Origin: Endocalyx cinctus
Taxonomy: Eukaryota; Ascomycota; Sordariomycetes; Amphisphaeriales; Apiosporaceae
Assembly (NCBI GenBank): GCA_001600455.1
Contig: BCKC01000008.1
Span: 1,337,345-1,401,344 of the forward strand
Length of the DNA: 64,000 nt
Direction: 5' to 3'
Shown here piece by piece: positions 48,333 through 56,851 of the stretch. How positions within the stretch are numbered: the stretch's first letter is position 1; the number at the start of each line of letters is the position of its first letter. A program made the position numbers and the translations under genes. Under the pieces are notes generated by a model. That model was not told the DNA's origin. It did no database searches and saw only the letters and a program-made list of their open reading frames with translations.

Positions 48333-48944
48333 ATGGCTGACAAAGATTTCATCTTCCGCCCGGCCACGGCCGAGGACGCGGCCGAGCTCGTTTCCCTCGT
48401 CAACACGGCCTTCCTGAACGACCCGACCGACCAGGTATTCGTGACGGCCGACCGCGGGAGTGTCGTCCTGGTCAGCGAAGCCGGCATCAAATCGCAAGTA
48501 TCTCGGCCCGGGTTCGCCGTCCTCGTAGCCGCCGATCGGGAAACGGGCGCGCTCGCGGGGCACTGCACGGTGCGCAGGGTCGACGGCGAGCCAGAAGGCC
48601 AAGGCGGCGAAGGCGAAGGCGAAGGCAAAGGCGGCCTCGTCGTCGCGCGTTTCGGCATGTTCGCCGTCGACGTGCGCCGCCAGAAGGGCGGGTTGGGCAA
48701 GCGGCTTTTCCAGTACGCCGGAGACTACGTCGGCGGCGAGTGGGGCGCGAGCAGGTTGGAGTTCGACGTGGTCGGGACCCGCACCGAGACGATCGCGTGG
48801 TATATGCGCCGCGGATGCCTGCCTACCGGCGCGAAGGGCCCGTTCCCTTACGAGCATCATCCGAATTGGGAGGGGATCTTGAGGGATGATTTATATAATA
48901 TCGTCCTGGGAAAAGATTTAATTAGGACACCGGTCGCAGCCTAA
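48333..48944 (+). CDS. GNAT-family N-acetyltransferase
   Basis: Single exon, 203 residues. Transfers acetyl from acetyl-CoA to an amine; substrate unknown. The fold elements are in order: FIFRPATAEDAAELVSLVN at the N-terminus, FAVLVAADRETGALAGHCTV, then motif A with FGMFAVDVRRQKGGLGKRLF, where Q-K-G-G-L-G (117-122) is the acetyl-CoA pyrophosphate loop. LEFDVVGTRTETIAWYMRRG is motif B. An unusual GEGEGEGKG run (91-100) sits between strands 3 and 4. The frame extends upstream to 48189 without stop, but that part is AT-rich with no homology, so the ATG at 48333 is preferred. Very GC-rich. It is 0.3 kb from the reductase gene in convergent orientation. Confidence 0.88.
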   Translation: MADKDFIFRPATAEDAAELVSLVNTAFLNDPTDQVFVTADRGSVVLVSEAGIKSQVSRPGFAVLVAADRETGALAGHCTVRRVDGEPEGQGGEGEGEGKGGLVVARFGMFAVDVRRQKGGLGKRLFQYAGDYVGGEWGASRLEFDVVGTRTETIAWYMRRGCLPTGAKGPFPYEHHPNWEGILRDDLYNIVLGKDLIRTPVAA

Positions 48945-49254
48945 ATTCGGGCAGATTAATAGACTATGGACTTACGAGAATTGGAAGGTCACTTCTAGCA
49001 ACTTGGCCCTGTCAATCGCCAGCCTCTAGTTAGTATTCCAATTGATGAAAAGGGAAGTCTCTAACTTGAAACTCTACCTAGTGGCTTGGTTTATTTATCA
49101 CATAAATATAGCGGTTTAGTCCCGCAATTGGAATTAAGTAGCTAATATACGATATTACTTGAATTATGTATGTGATCCTTATAATATGCGTCCCATCAAT
49201 CATCAACAGTATGATATATTCAGGACAATTCCCTGCATCAACCCATCCCTACCC
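48945..49254. other. Short spacer between convergent genes
   Basis: 3' flanks of the acetyltransferase and the reductase genes; AT-rich, no other feature. Confidence 0.55.
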
Positions 49255-50070
49255 CTACGAATTAGATTTATTCTCTTGCTCTTTCAATAGCTCTCTTCCT
49301 CTTAGTACAATACGCGCATTCTCTATCAGGGGGTCTTCTCCTTCGCCATTAACAGCAAGATACGTCATGAACGCGCTCAACTCATCCAACTGAACACACC
49401 ATTCATCGCCCATTACTTTGGCAAAAATACCAAGGCCGATCATTTTCGCCATTACAACTCCTCCCGGCTTAACGACAAAAGTCTTCCATGCGACGGGATG
49501 TTTGTCTGCGAAGGCAAGAGCTTTGGTCTCCATGAGTCCCTAAGTTATGGTTTAGTTCTGTGCATGTAAAAAGGGAGCCGATATACTCAACCGAATCATA
49601 CCTTCAATTTCCTTGGCTTGCTTCCCCACCATAGTCTCATCTCTTGATCCTGACGTACGAATTTCCCGCTCAACAGAACAAATCTTAGGGGGGCACTTCT
49701 AGGTTTGCTTTCCAATACTTTTCCCATGCTTTCTACAAAGGCCAGGGGGTATTCATAGTCGGCTTGGACATTCCCAGTGTATGACCCAATATTCCTTCAA
49801 ACGCGGTATTAGTAGAGTATTATTTTATCTCATTGTAGGTCAAACATACCAAACCATAGCGTCCGCGTCCGCGTGTGCTTGCAATACATCTTCTGGCCAT
49901 TTAGAAAAATCCTTGATCAAGACACATTCAATCTTCGGATGCTTAGATATATCGCTAGGTAAGTCCCGCCGCCCAAAAGAAACGACTTTGGTCACGCTGG
50001 GATGGGCGAGGCAGTGATTGAGGACACCACCTCCAATAGATCCACTTGCGCCGGTGATGAGGATTTTCAT
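49255..50070 (-). CDS. NAD(P)-binding Rossmann-fold oxidoreductase (atypical SDR, epimerase-like)
   Basis: Three exons: 50070-49850, 49794-49602 and 49539-49255, 232 residues, phases consistent. The first residues MKILITGASGSIGGGVL contain the TGxxGxxG dinucleotide-binding loop of atypical short-chain dehydrogenases; VVSFGRRDLP follows strand 2. The middle exon carries the family block LRFVLLSGKFVRQDQ, and the third begins GLMETKALAFA, the region after the active site. The canonical YxxxK is not evident, as in many of these atypical members. It is on the same strand as, and 0.9 kb downstream of, the tandem-repeat precursor gene at 50972-51466, so it could be a tailoring reductase (inference). 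Confidence 0.82.
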
Positions 50071-50971
50071 GGTGATAGGTCAATCGAATCAAGTAGGCAG
50101 TTAGAAATTAGCAAGAATTATTTGAAATTGAAACAGATAAGATATGTGAAATTAGGCTCGGGATCAAAAATAAAGCTGGAGCAGCTTGCGAATATAATAT
50201 ACATGGCGGCGGAAATTTCGAGCGCAGGGGCTGTGGGATTTGGGCGAAGTTTGGCGGATTTTGAAAGTAAGTCATGCATGCATAGCGGACTTGAAAGTCC
50301 ACCACGCCGTTTGCTGAGTTGCTAAGACAATCGCCATCATCTCGTTAATAATACAGCTAATTGTGATTCTTAGTAAGGACGACTAAACACTTCGGGGTTT
50401 GACAAGTGATAAAACCATCACTAGGCAAAGTCCGAAATTGAACCCATTTTTCTTAAGAACAAGCTACTGGGCTAAATACGATCACTTTAAGTTAATACTC
50501 CGTACAGCAAACAGAAATACTTTAGACAACTCGGTAGATATTACGTCTTGGCAATATATCACGTTAGATGAAAGAGACTTCAATAATAAGGGGCTCGGGA
50601 TTCGATTCAATAACATTAAAACGAGAGGCTATATTGGAGTGCAGTATTTTTGCAACCCGGATCCCAAAATCTTCCCCGTACACGTTGCTATTCCTAGAAG
50701 ATGTTACGCCGAAACATCAACGTCCCTTAACGGGTTCCTATCATGAGACCCCAGAGCCCTCAGAATAATAGCTTTCTTCTATAGCGAGCGTTGACCCGTG
50801 CACGAAACTAACCATTTACTGATGAATCGTCACTGTGATGGAACAGGTGATGTCAGTAAAAAGAAAAATCACTTGCTTATATAGCCAATGAGTGGAGGAG
50901 AGGAATGGCGGTTTTATGTATACTTACGAGTCCTATAAGTAACCCACATCTTGCTCAGACTAGCTCACCGC
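50071..50971. other. Intergenic, nothing identified
   Basis: Lies between the reductase start and the 3' end of the repeat precursor gene, both on the minus strand. Plus-strand frame 50399-50746 is open but shows no motif. Confidence 0.5.
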
Positions 50972-51466
50972 TTAAATTTGGGCATTTTCACGACCAAGCG
51001 ATCCATCGCGGTTGAGAGCCCGGGCATTCACGCCGCCTTGGATTTCATCATCATGGGCATTGCAGCGGGCGCTAAGGCCCTCCGGGGCATCGTTATGCAT
51101 GTTGCAACGAGCGTTGACGCCTCCGCGGAAGTTGCTCTTCGAAGTTTTACGAGCATTCGCGCCGGCTGGCGATTCGGCGTGAAGGTTGTCGCGGGCGTTA
51201 ACGCCGCCGAGGGTGTTGTCATGCTCCGCCGAGTCCATAGCCATCGCGTTTTCCTGCTCCTCCGTCGAATCGATCATGTCGCGAGCGTTGACACCGCCCG
51301 CGGCAGCGTCGTTGTGCATGCCGCAGCGAGCGTTGATTTCGCTTGAGGCGGCATGATCGTGCATGTTGCAGCGAGCGTTGACGCCTCCGGGGGTTTTATC
51401 GATGGACTGGGAGGGGAGGGCAAGGGCGGTGCCGAGGAGGGTGATGAGAGCTACGGTGCACTTCAT
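50972..51466 (-). CDS. Secreted tandem-repeat protein, candidate RiPP precursor (164 aa)
   Basis: Single exon. Residues 1-17 (MKCTVALITLLGTALAL) form a clear signal peptide. From residue 27 to the end the protein is ten units of 14-15 residues starting at 27, 42, 57, 72, 87, 101, 115, 129, 144 and 158. The consensus opening is GGVNAR, kept exactly in units 1, 3, 5, 7 and 9; units 2, 4, 6, 8 and 10 are variants (SEINAR, ENAMAM, AGANAR, EGLSAR, GRENAQ). Units 1, 2, 7 and 8 continue with C-[NG]-[MA]-H and acidic residues. A signal peptide plus tandem short repeats is the layout of fungal ribosomal peptide (dikaritin) precursors and of Kex2-processed repeat effectors. Dibasic Lys-Arg sites are absent, so processing would have to be at Asn-Ala-Arg or another site. 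A UstYa oxidase gene lies 1.9 kb away, divergently. Confidence 0.8.
   Translation of the reverse strand: MKCTVALITLLGTALALPSQSIDKTPGGVNARCNMHDHAASSEINARCGMHNDAAAGGVNARDMIDSTEEQENAMAMDSAEHDNTLGGVNARDNLHAESPAGANARKTSKSNFRGGVNARCNMHNDAPEGLSARCNAHDDEIQGGVNARALNRDGSLGRENAQI
50975..51388 (-). repeat. In-frame coding minisatellite, 42-45 bp period, ten units
   Basis: DNA counterpart of the protein repeats in the precursor gene. Unit length alternates between 42 and 45 bp, always a multiple of three. The tract is GC-rich, and the coding constraint appears in that the Asn-Ala-Arg core is kept while the spacers vary. Confidence 0.85.
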
Positions 51467-53367
51467 TTTGTCGTTTTTGGGCTTACTTTTGACTTGGGGA
51501 ATAAAAAAGCTCTTTGCGTGCAGGCAAGATTTTCTTAAACTTTATAATGGGTTGGGGTTTGTCGAATAAGTAGAGTGTAAGTTGTTACTGTTGTTCTAGT
51601 ACTTAGATTTATCACGGGAGGTTATGATAGTTTTATAGTCGATAGCTTCATATTTGAGATCTAATATTTGCTCATGACGCAGCTATGAAGATCTATTCTT
51701 TTCCCTCGTCGGTATGTGTGATTTTGCTGTTACATGGCCGCGTACGGGAGTAGTGTACATCGTTTGCAAATGTAGATGCAGACTATTTCTCTTGCCATCA
51801 CTTCCATACAGACAGATATCTACCAAGCAAGGAGAGGGCGCTTGTACCATATATTGTTGGAGGATAGTAATATCGTCAAACATGATCTTGGTTTAACCAG
51901 CTCACACGTTGAACCCAGTCCACACCATGGCCTCTTAAACTTACTGGCATATATGTTAATTCATACAAGCTCGGCACTTCGTTATGGGTCGTTTATTTCC
52001 ATGGATATTGGTTGATTTTCTTTTGTTTAAGTTGCATATATAGTTGGTTATGGTGTTCACGAGATGTTCCACAAGATGAGGCCATTTCACCGAATAATGG
52101 TATCATGGTCTAGGCTCTAAGCTCATAGGCCACCTTCATATATGATCACATGGGTATCACATGGGTCAGAGGCTAGTGTAATCTGGGGAATTGGGACCAT
52201 GAAGCCGGTAGTCCCGGTAGTGTAACCTATAGGCAAGATTCTTCGGAACTATCACGGTCGATATCCACGGTAGCAGTACAACTTCGAACCTCTTCAAGGA
52301 AGCTATACCAATAATGTCTTATACCTAGGATACACTTGGTTTCTACTGCTCTTATCTAAGTTGAATCTCCAAACCAGTCTAGGCGTACAGTTCTCTTTAG
52401 GGAAGGGAGTTGTGACGTCAAAATAACCACTATACGCGTAAGAGTGACAAGATACTGGGAATATGATTTATCTCTGAAATCAGAAGCTAATTGAGAAAGT
52501 TGAGAATTCGGGTTGTCTTACCACTACATTTTCACCTATGTCTTCCTTGTATCTAGGTCTCTAGTGGAAGGTTTACATCTGTTCGAGACGACCATATTAG
52601 TCATCCCTGACAGTCGCAGGGGCTACACCAATTTTGAATAGTTTTGAAAAGCTGTCTATGGTAAACTGGTGTAGATGTCGCTGTTTTATAAATGTTCTTA
52701 CATGAAGCGAGGGTCGCGGCGCCGCGTTTGGTATCAGATAAGGATAACAGTTTTATCTCGAGTCGCCACTTGCTCGATTCTGAAGTGCCGCGCCTATCTT
52801 ATAAGTTTGGCGTATGAAAAGGGATGGGACTTGCAGCAGAATCAGCGAACAGAAGCAGTAATAAATGGGAGTTAAGGGGCATTTCCAATGTGTTCTCATG
52901 ATCAATTTTCAAAAATAGTTTGTGCCTACAGCTAAAGCGTACTCATCTGATTTAGTCCAGTTGGTGAGATTAAGCGAAATGGGGTAGCGTTTATAGTCAG
53001 GGACATCATATCTACACGAGAGCATTATTTGAATAGTGTAGTGAATAGAAAGCTATGATCACGCGCCTTCACACCCTCCAAGCTGAAAGTTAGAGAATAA
53101 CGGCAATGCTCCATTAGTTTTGCGAGCGGGTTTGACTTCATTGCCGTAAGGGATGTGATCTTTCTCTTCGCATCGGTACGTAGATGCCGACTAGGTGTCT
53201 ACTCGGTTTGGATTGCTATACTTTAACTAGATCCCTCGACTGGTTTCAATTTTCATCTCGGAGAGAAGTATTTGAATTGAGTCTGAAGATCTTTCATTTC
53301 TTTCTTAGCATCGATCAGGGCCCAACACACTATCTCTCCAAGTTCCTCGATTAACCTAAATATCAGA
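51467..53367. other. Divergent intergenic region between precursor and UstYa genes
   Basis: About 1.9 kb, AT-rich. It should contain the promoters of both genes and is the place to seek a shared regulator site. I see no further enzyme or precursor gene; the frames at 51714-51896 and 52675-52875 lack motifs. Confidence 0.5.
51541..51546 (-). promoter_or_regulatory. Probable TATA box of the repeat precursor gene
   Basis: TATAAA on the minus strand, about 75 bp upstream of the precursor ATG at 51466, in a suitable position for a fungal core promoter with a short leader. Confidence 0.45.
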
Positions 53368-54359
53368 ATGTCCAACTCAGAAAAGAAATATTCCCGCCTT
53401 ATAGACGCGGAAGAAGAGTCACTCTCCTTTATCACCCAAGAGCAGGAAGAATGCCAATGCCAGCACCACCACCGCATATCCAGTCGTCATCATTACAAGC
53501 TTTTGATTGTTCCCTGGACCACGACATTCGTGTTTATTGGCTTTAGCTTGTATCTTCTATTCCTTCTTAGTTGGATGCCCGTACGGCTCGGTCCCTTCAA
53601 CACCGACCTCGCGGACGCCCGGGGCGCCGTCTCTTATGACGAACATAGCTTCTCGGGCCAGCTGGGTTGGGATGACGAGAAGGAGATCATCTATCGCGGA
53701 CTGGAGCCAGGCGAGCCACGGTATTTTGGCGAGCCCGAAGAGAGTATTGATTTGGCGTGGGAAGAGTTGTTAAGAGGTAAATATCTATCTTCCCATAGCC
53801 AACTCTTATAATTTACTTTGATGAAACGCCGATTGACTTCTCCTAGGTAAATTCATGTTTATGAACGAAGACGAGGTAGCCGAGTACATGGCCCCTGACT
53901 TAAAGATGTACGATGATGGAAAGTACTATTTCACGTGAGTCCAAGCAAGCAGCTCCCCATCAACCCATTTCTCCCTCCATAACCAGCTTACCGACTTCGA
54001 CGCGTCACCTCAGGCCCGAGATGTTCCACTCTCTCCACTGCCTAAACGTCATCAGGATGACGCTCGACTCGTCGTACTACGCCCTTCAGCCCACGCGACA
54101 CCGGCACGGTAACATGAGCCAGTACCTCCTCCACCAAGACGACTGGGAAAGGATCCACAGAGATCACTGTCTAGATCAGATCCGGCAGTCGATCCAGTGT
54201 TTCGGGGACCTGAGCCCCGTGCCCGTCTACGAGTGGGGCGGGATCCCCGTCGGGGTCGGGGTCGGAAGGACGCATACCTGCCGGAAGTTGGAGCCTATCC
54301 GGGAGTGGATGTTCGGCAGGGGTCGGGAAGGGGGGCTGCAGTTGCAGGAGCAGTGGTAA
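53368..54359 (+). CDS. UstYa-type oxidase (DUF3328), candidate RiPP-modifying enzyme
   Basis: Membrane-anchored oxidase family whose members UstYa/UstYb cyclise or oxidise dikaritin peptides. Three exons: 53368-53776, 53847-53934 and 54014-54359, 280 residues, phases consistent. A cytosolic N-terminus of about 45 residues with a His-rich stretch (CQCQHHHR) precedes one membrane helix at 46-69 (VFIGFSLYLLFLLSW). The luminal domain carries both catalytic metal-binding signatures: HSLHC (171-175) and HRDHC (214-218), followed by LDQIRQSIQCFGD, the usual family context. The tail is Gly/Val-rich with a basic end. The last exon is GC-rich. It is transcribed away from the tandem-repeat precursor gene and is followed by ATP12. 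Similar genes also occur outside peptide clusters, so its partner is inferred from position. Confidence 0.92.
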
Positions 54360-54780
54360 CCAGTAAAAATAATGTTTGAAGGTAAAGAATGGATTTTTAT
54401 GCTGCAAGGAATAGGTTTTCTTGATGTGAGTCTTTCAGTACGTGTCAATTTGCGTTTCATTATTTGTCTGCCGCGGGAAGGAAATACTACATACGAGATC
54501 GAAAGGACTATGATTAAACAGAAACGGGCTTATCCCTTTAACATCAGCTTAGTATCTCTAGAGTCCGTTTATTTCCAATAATATATGCTTATATGCTACG
54601 TTGTATCCCTGTGAATTGTAGTCAAAATACTTCACGCGAACCAAATGCAAGTATTAGGTAAAAACTTTCGAATTTTACACTTCGATATAGTACATGTGCG
54701 GATATATATACACAGTTTTTGTGTTTTCCTCCTACACACCAGCATCAAATTTACCTATCTTGATTCCTTTTTTTTTTCTT
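54360..54780. other. Intergenic between convergent genes
   Basis: 3' flanks of the UstYa-type gene and ATP12; AT-rich with a T run near 54769-54778. Confidence 0.55.
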
Positions 54781-56013
54781 CTATTTCTTCCCCGTCCCAG
54801 TAACAAGCAAGACCACACTTCCAAACTGTCTCCTCACGTCCTCCTTCTCCACGTCATGCGTATCTTCGACCTCGCCCCATCTCCCCGTCTGCCAGTCCAC
54901 CTCGATGCTAGCCGTCCTGGCCGCCTCCTCTATCCCGAACCTCTTCCCGCCCTCCTCGTCCCGGCCCGGACCGCGACCGACGTACCCCTCGCTCCACTCG
55001 ACCACCAGCCTCGCCGCGGCCAGGACGCCCTTCCCGGCCAGCACGGCCCTCTCCATGCCCGCTATCTCCCAGGGCGAGAGGCCCATGATCCAGCCCTCGA
55101 TGATCCTCCTCGTCTCCTCCGGCTGCGGCTTGGGAAAGATGCTATCGGCGTCCAGGACCGGCTCGATCTTGATCCCCGGCCACACTTTGGCCGCGAGGTA
55201 GCCGACGACCTCCTCGGCCGCCTCCCTCTGCAGGTCCCGGAGGGTCTTTTTCCCTTCGACCCTATCCGCCTCGTCCGCCTCGGGCGCCCAGCACAGCAGG
55301 GAATCGGTATCGAGGTACCTCATCAGCGTCTTGGCCACCACCGCGCGGATCCTCTCCCCGCCCAACCCGGCGCCCGTCTCGGCCGCGTCGTCGGCCGCGA
55401 TGTCGAGCGCGCGGCAGACCAGGCTCGTCAGCGGGATCAGGTGCTGGCGGGTCGCCTGCTGCACGTTCGCGAGGAGGTCCCACTCGAGCGCGAGCGCGCC
55501 CGCGAGGGCCGGCTTCGACGCCGGTACCCGGACGATCTCCTTGGTCGTCGGGTGCCGCAGCGGCCGCGCGTCCAGGTGCACTTCCAAGGCGCCGTCGACC
55601 TCCCGCACGTGCACGTCCTTCCAGAAGCGCTTGCGGGCTAAGGCGGGTTTCTTTTTCGAGGCGCTATTACCAACACCACTACTGCTGCTGCCGCCACCGC
55701 CGTTATCCGGCGTCGTTGCTTTTCTCGTATTTGTATCCGCGCGGGAAGAAGACTCGGACGATAATCGATCCTGTAATTTCTTGCGTCGTTCAAATCGAGA
55801 AGTAGCGCTATCTGCCGCGGGACGAGGCGGTTTGGGAGGCGGTCCCGAGGCGTGGATGGAGGATACGGTCGCTGAGTTCGCGGGCGTATAATGAATCAAA
55901 CAGGACTGGGTTTGGTGTACAGTTTTTATTATCGCGGACCTCGGCGAGCATGGAGGAAATCCGAGACGAGAGGCTCTAGCGAGCTGTAAAGGTATCCGCG
56001 TTGGTGGTTTCAT
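54781..56013 (-). CDS. atp12: Mitochondrial ATP synthase F1 assembly factor Atp12
   Basis: Chaperone that binds free F1 alpha subunits in the mitochondrial matrix during ATP synthase assembly. Single exon, 410 residues. An Arg-rich N-terminus without acidic residues (MKPPTRIPLQLARASRLG) is a mitochondrial presequence. Residues about 60-125 form a low-complexity linker. The family core begins KRFWKDVHVRE and includes VHLDARPLRHPTTKEIVRVP, ALALEWDLL, HLIPLTSLVCRALDI, LMRYLDTDSLLCW, GLSPWEIAGMERAVLAGKG and VEWSEGYVGRG. It ends with QTGRWGEVEDTHDVEKEDVRR, all as in fungal Atp12. Very GC-rich. The long plus-strand frames across this gene are antisense artefacts. Confidence 0.95.
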   Translation of the reverse strand: MKPPTRIPLQLARASRLGFPPCSPRSAIIKTVHQTQSCLIHYTPANSATVSSIHASGPPPKPPRPAADSATSRFERRKKLQDRLSSESSSRADTNTRKATTPDNGGGGSSSSGVGNSASKKKPALARKRFWKDVHVREVDGALEVHLDARPLRHPTTKEIVRVPASKPALAGALALEWDLLANVQQATRQHLIPLTSLVCRALDIAADDAAETGAGLGGERIRAVVAKTLMRYLDTDSLLCWAPEADEADRVEGKKTLRDLQREAAEEVVGYLAAKVWPGIKIEPVLDADSIFPKPQPEETRRIIEGWIMGLSPWEIAGMERAVLAGKGVLAAARLVVEWSEGYVGRGPGRDEEGGKRFGIEEAARTASIEVDWQTGRWGEVEDTHDVEKEDVRRQFGSVVLLVTGTGKK

Positions 56014-56851
56014 TTTGATATTATTATATTATATGAATAATTGTATATAATTTCGCAAAGGGTATTTGTTTTTAAGACATCTGGTTTGATTCGCTTGAGG
56101 TGGGAGAATTGGCAAAGAAAAAGTAGCAAAATGTACGGACTGAGCTCCCTTGCGATCAATGACGACCGATATTGAGTTCTTTTTCTCTTATCGATTATCT
56201 CCATATATCGAGATGACTAATCAGCCCAATATCATATTAGGACTCGCCTCCTCCAGGGAGTAAATATAATATTGAGATGGAAAAAAGAAAAAAAAAAAGT
56301 CAATTCGAGAATCCTTAAAATATCTGCTTTTTTTAATCCATAACTAAATATCTCTCTATTTGCTACTAAACTTCTTGCCTGCTAAGTACCAAAAAACCAA
56401 ATCTGAGTTTTGTCAACGTACCCATGCTTGAGGTAATAGATACAGCGTCTCCTTTTCTTTCAAAAAAACAAAATTTCGCAAAAAAAATAACTGAGATAGT
56501 ACATATAAACATTGATTAACCTGCCTCTTCAATTCCGGTAGAGTTGCCTCGTGATGCTTCCCTTTATCGAAACTCTAGTTTCGTGCTCCGATTTACCACC
56601 CTCGTTCATCTCTATGCTGTTGTTCACACCAAGTGCTTCATGTTCATCTCATAAACTAAATCAAAAAACCAAACACGTCGATCTCATCTTCATAAATCTT
56701 ACACAGTCCAAATTCAGAGATCAATACTTTGGACCAGAAAAGTCGTGAATTTCGAAGCACAAATGTAAGCAAGATAAATTTTGTATCCCGCTCGCCGCTT
56801 CCGAATTCCACGGAATGTTACACTAGATCGTGCATTGTAGACGCGCAGGAT
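56014..56851. other. Intergenic, nothing identified
   Basis: Upstream region of ATP12 and 3' flank of EFR3. AT-rich with A runs; no motif. Confidence 0.55.

Noticed and set aside
48155..48860. Two minus-strand ORFs of 181 and 196 codons
   Set aside because: Antisense to the GNAT gene; GC-rich codon use leaves the opposite frames open.
50951..51538. Plus-strand ORFs across the repeat gene, with Ala/Val-rich repeats
   Set aside because: They are the reverse strand of the tandem repeats; only the minus strand has a signal peptide and a start in good context.
54694..55641. Plus-strand ORF of 315 codons
   Set aside because: Antisense to ATP12, whose core motifs are unambiguous.
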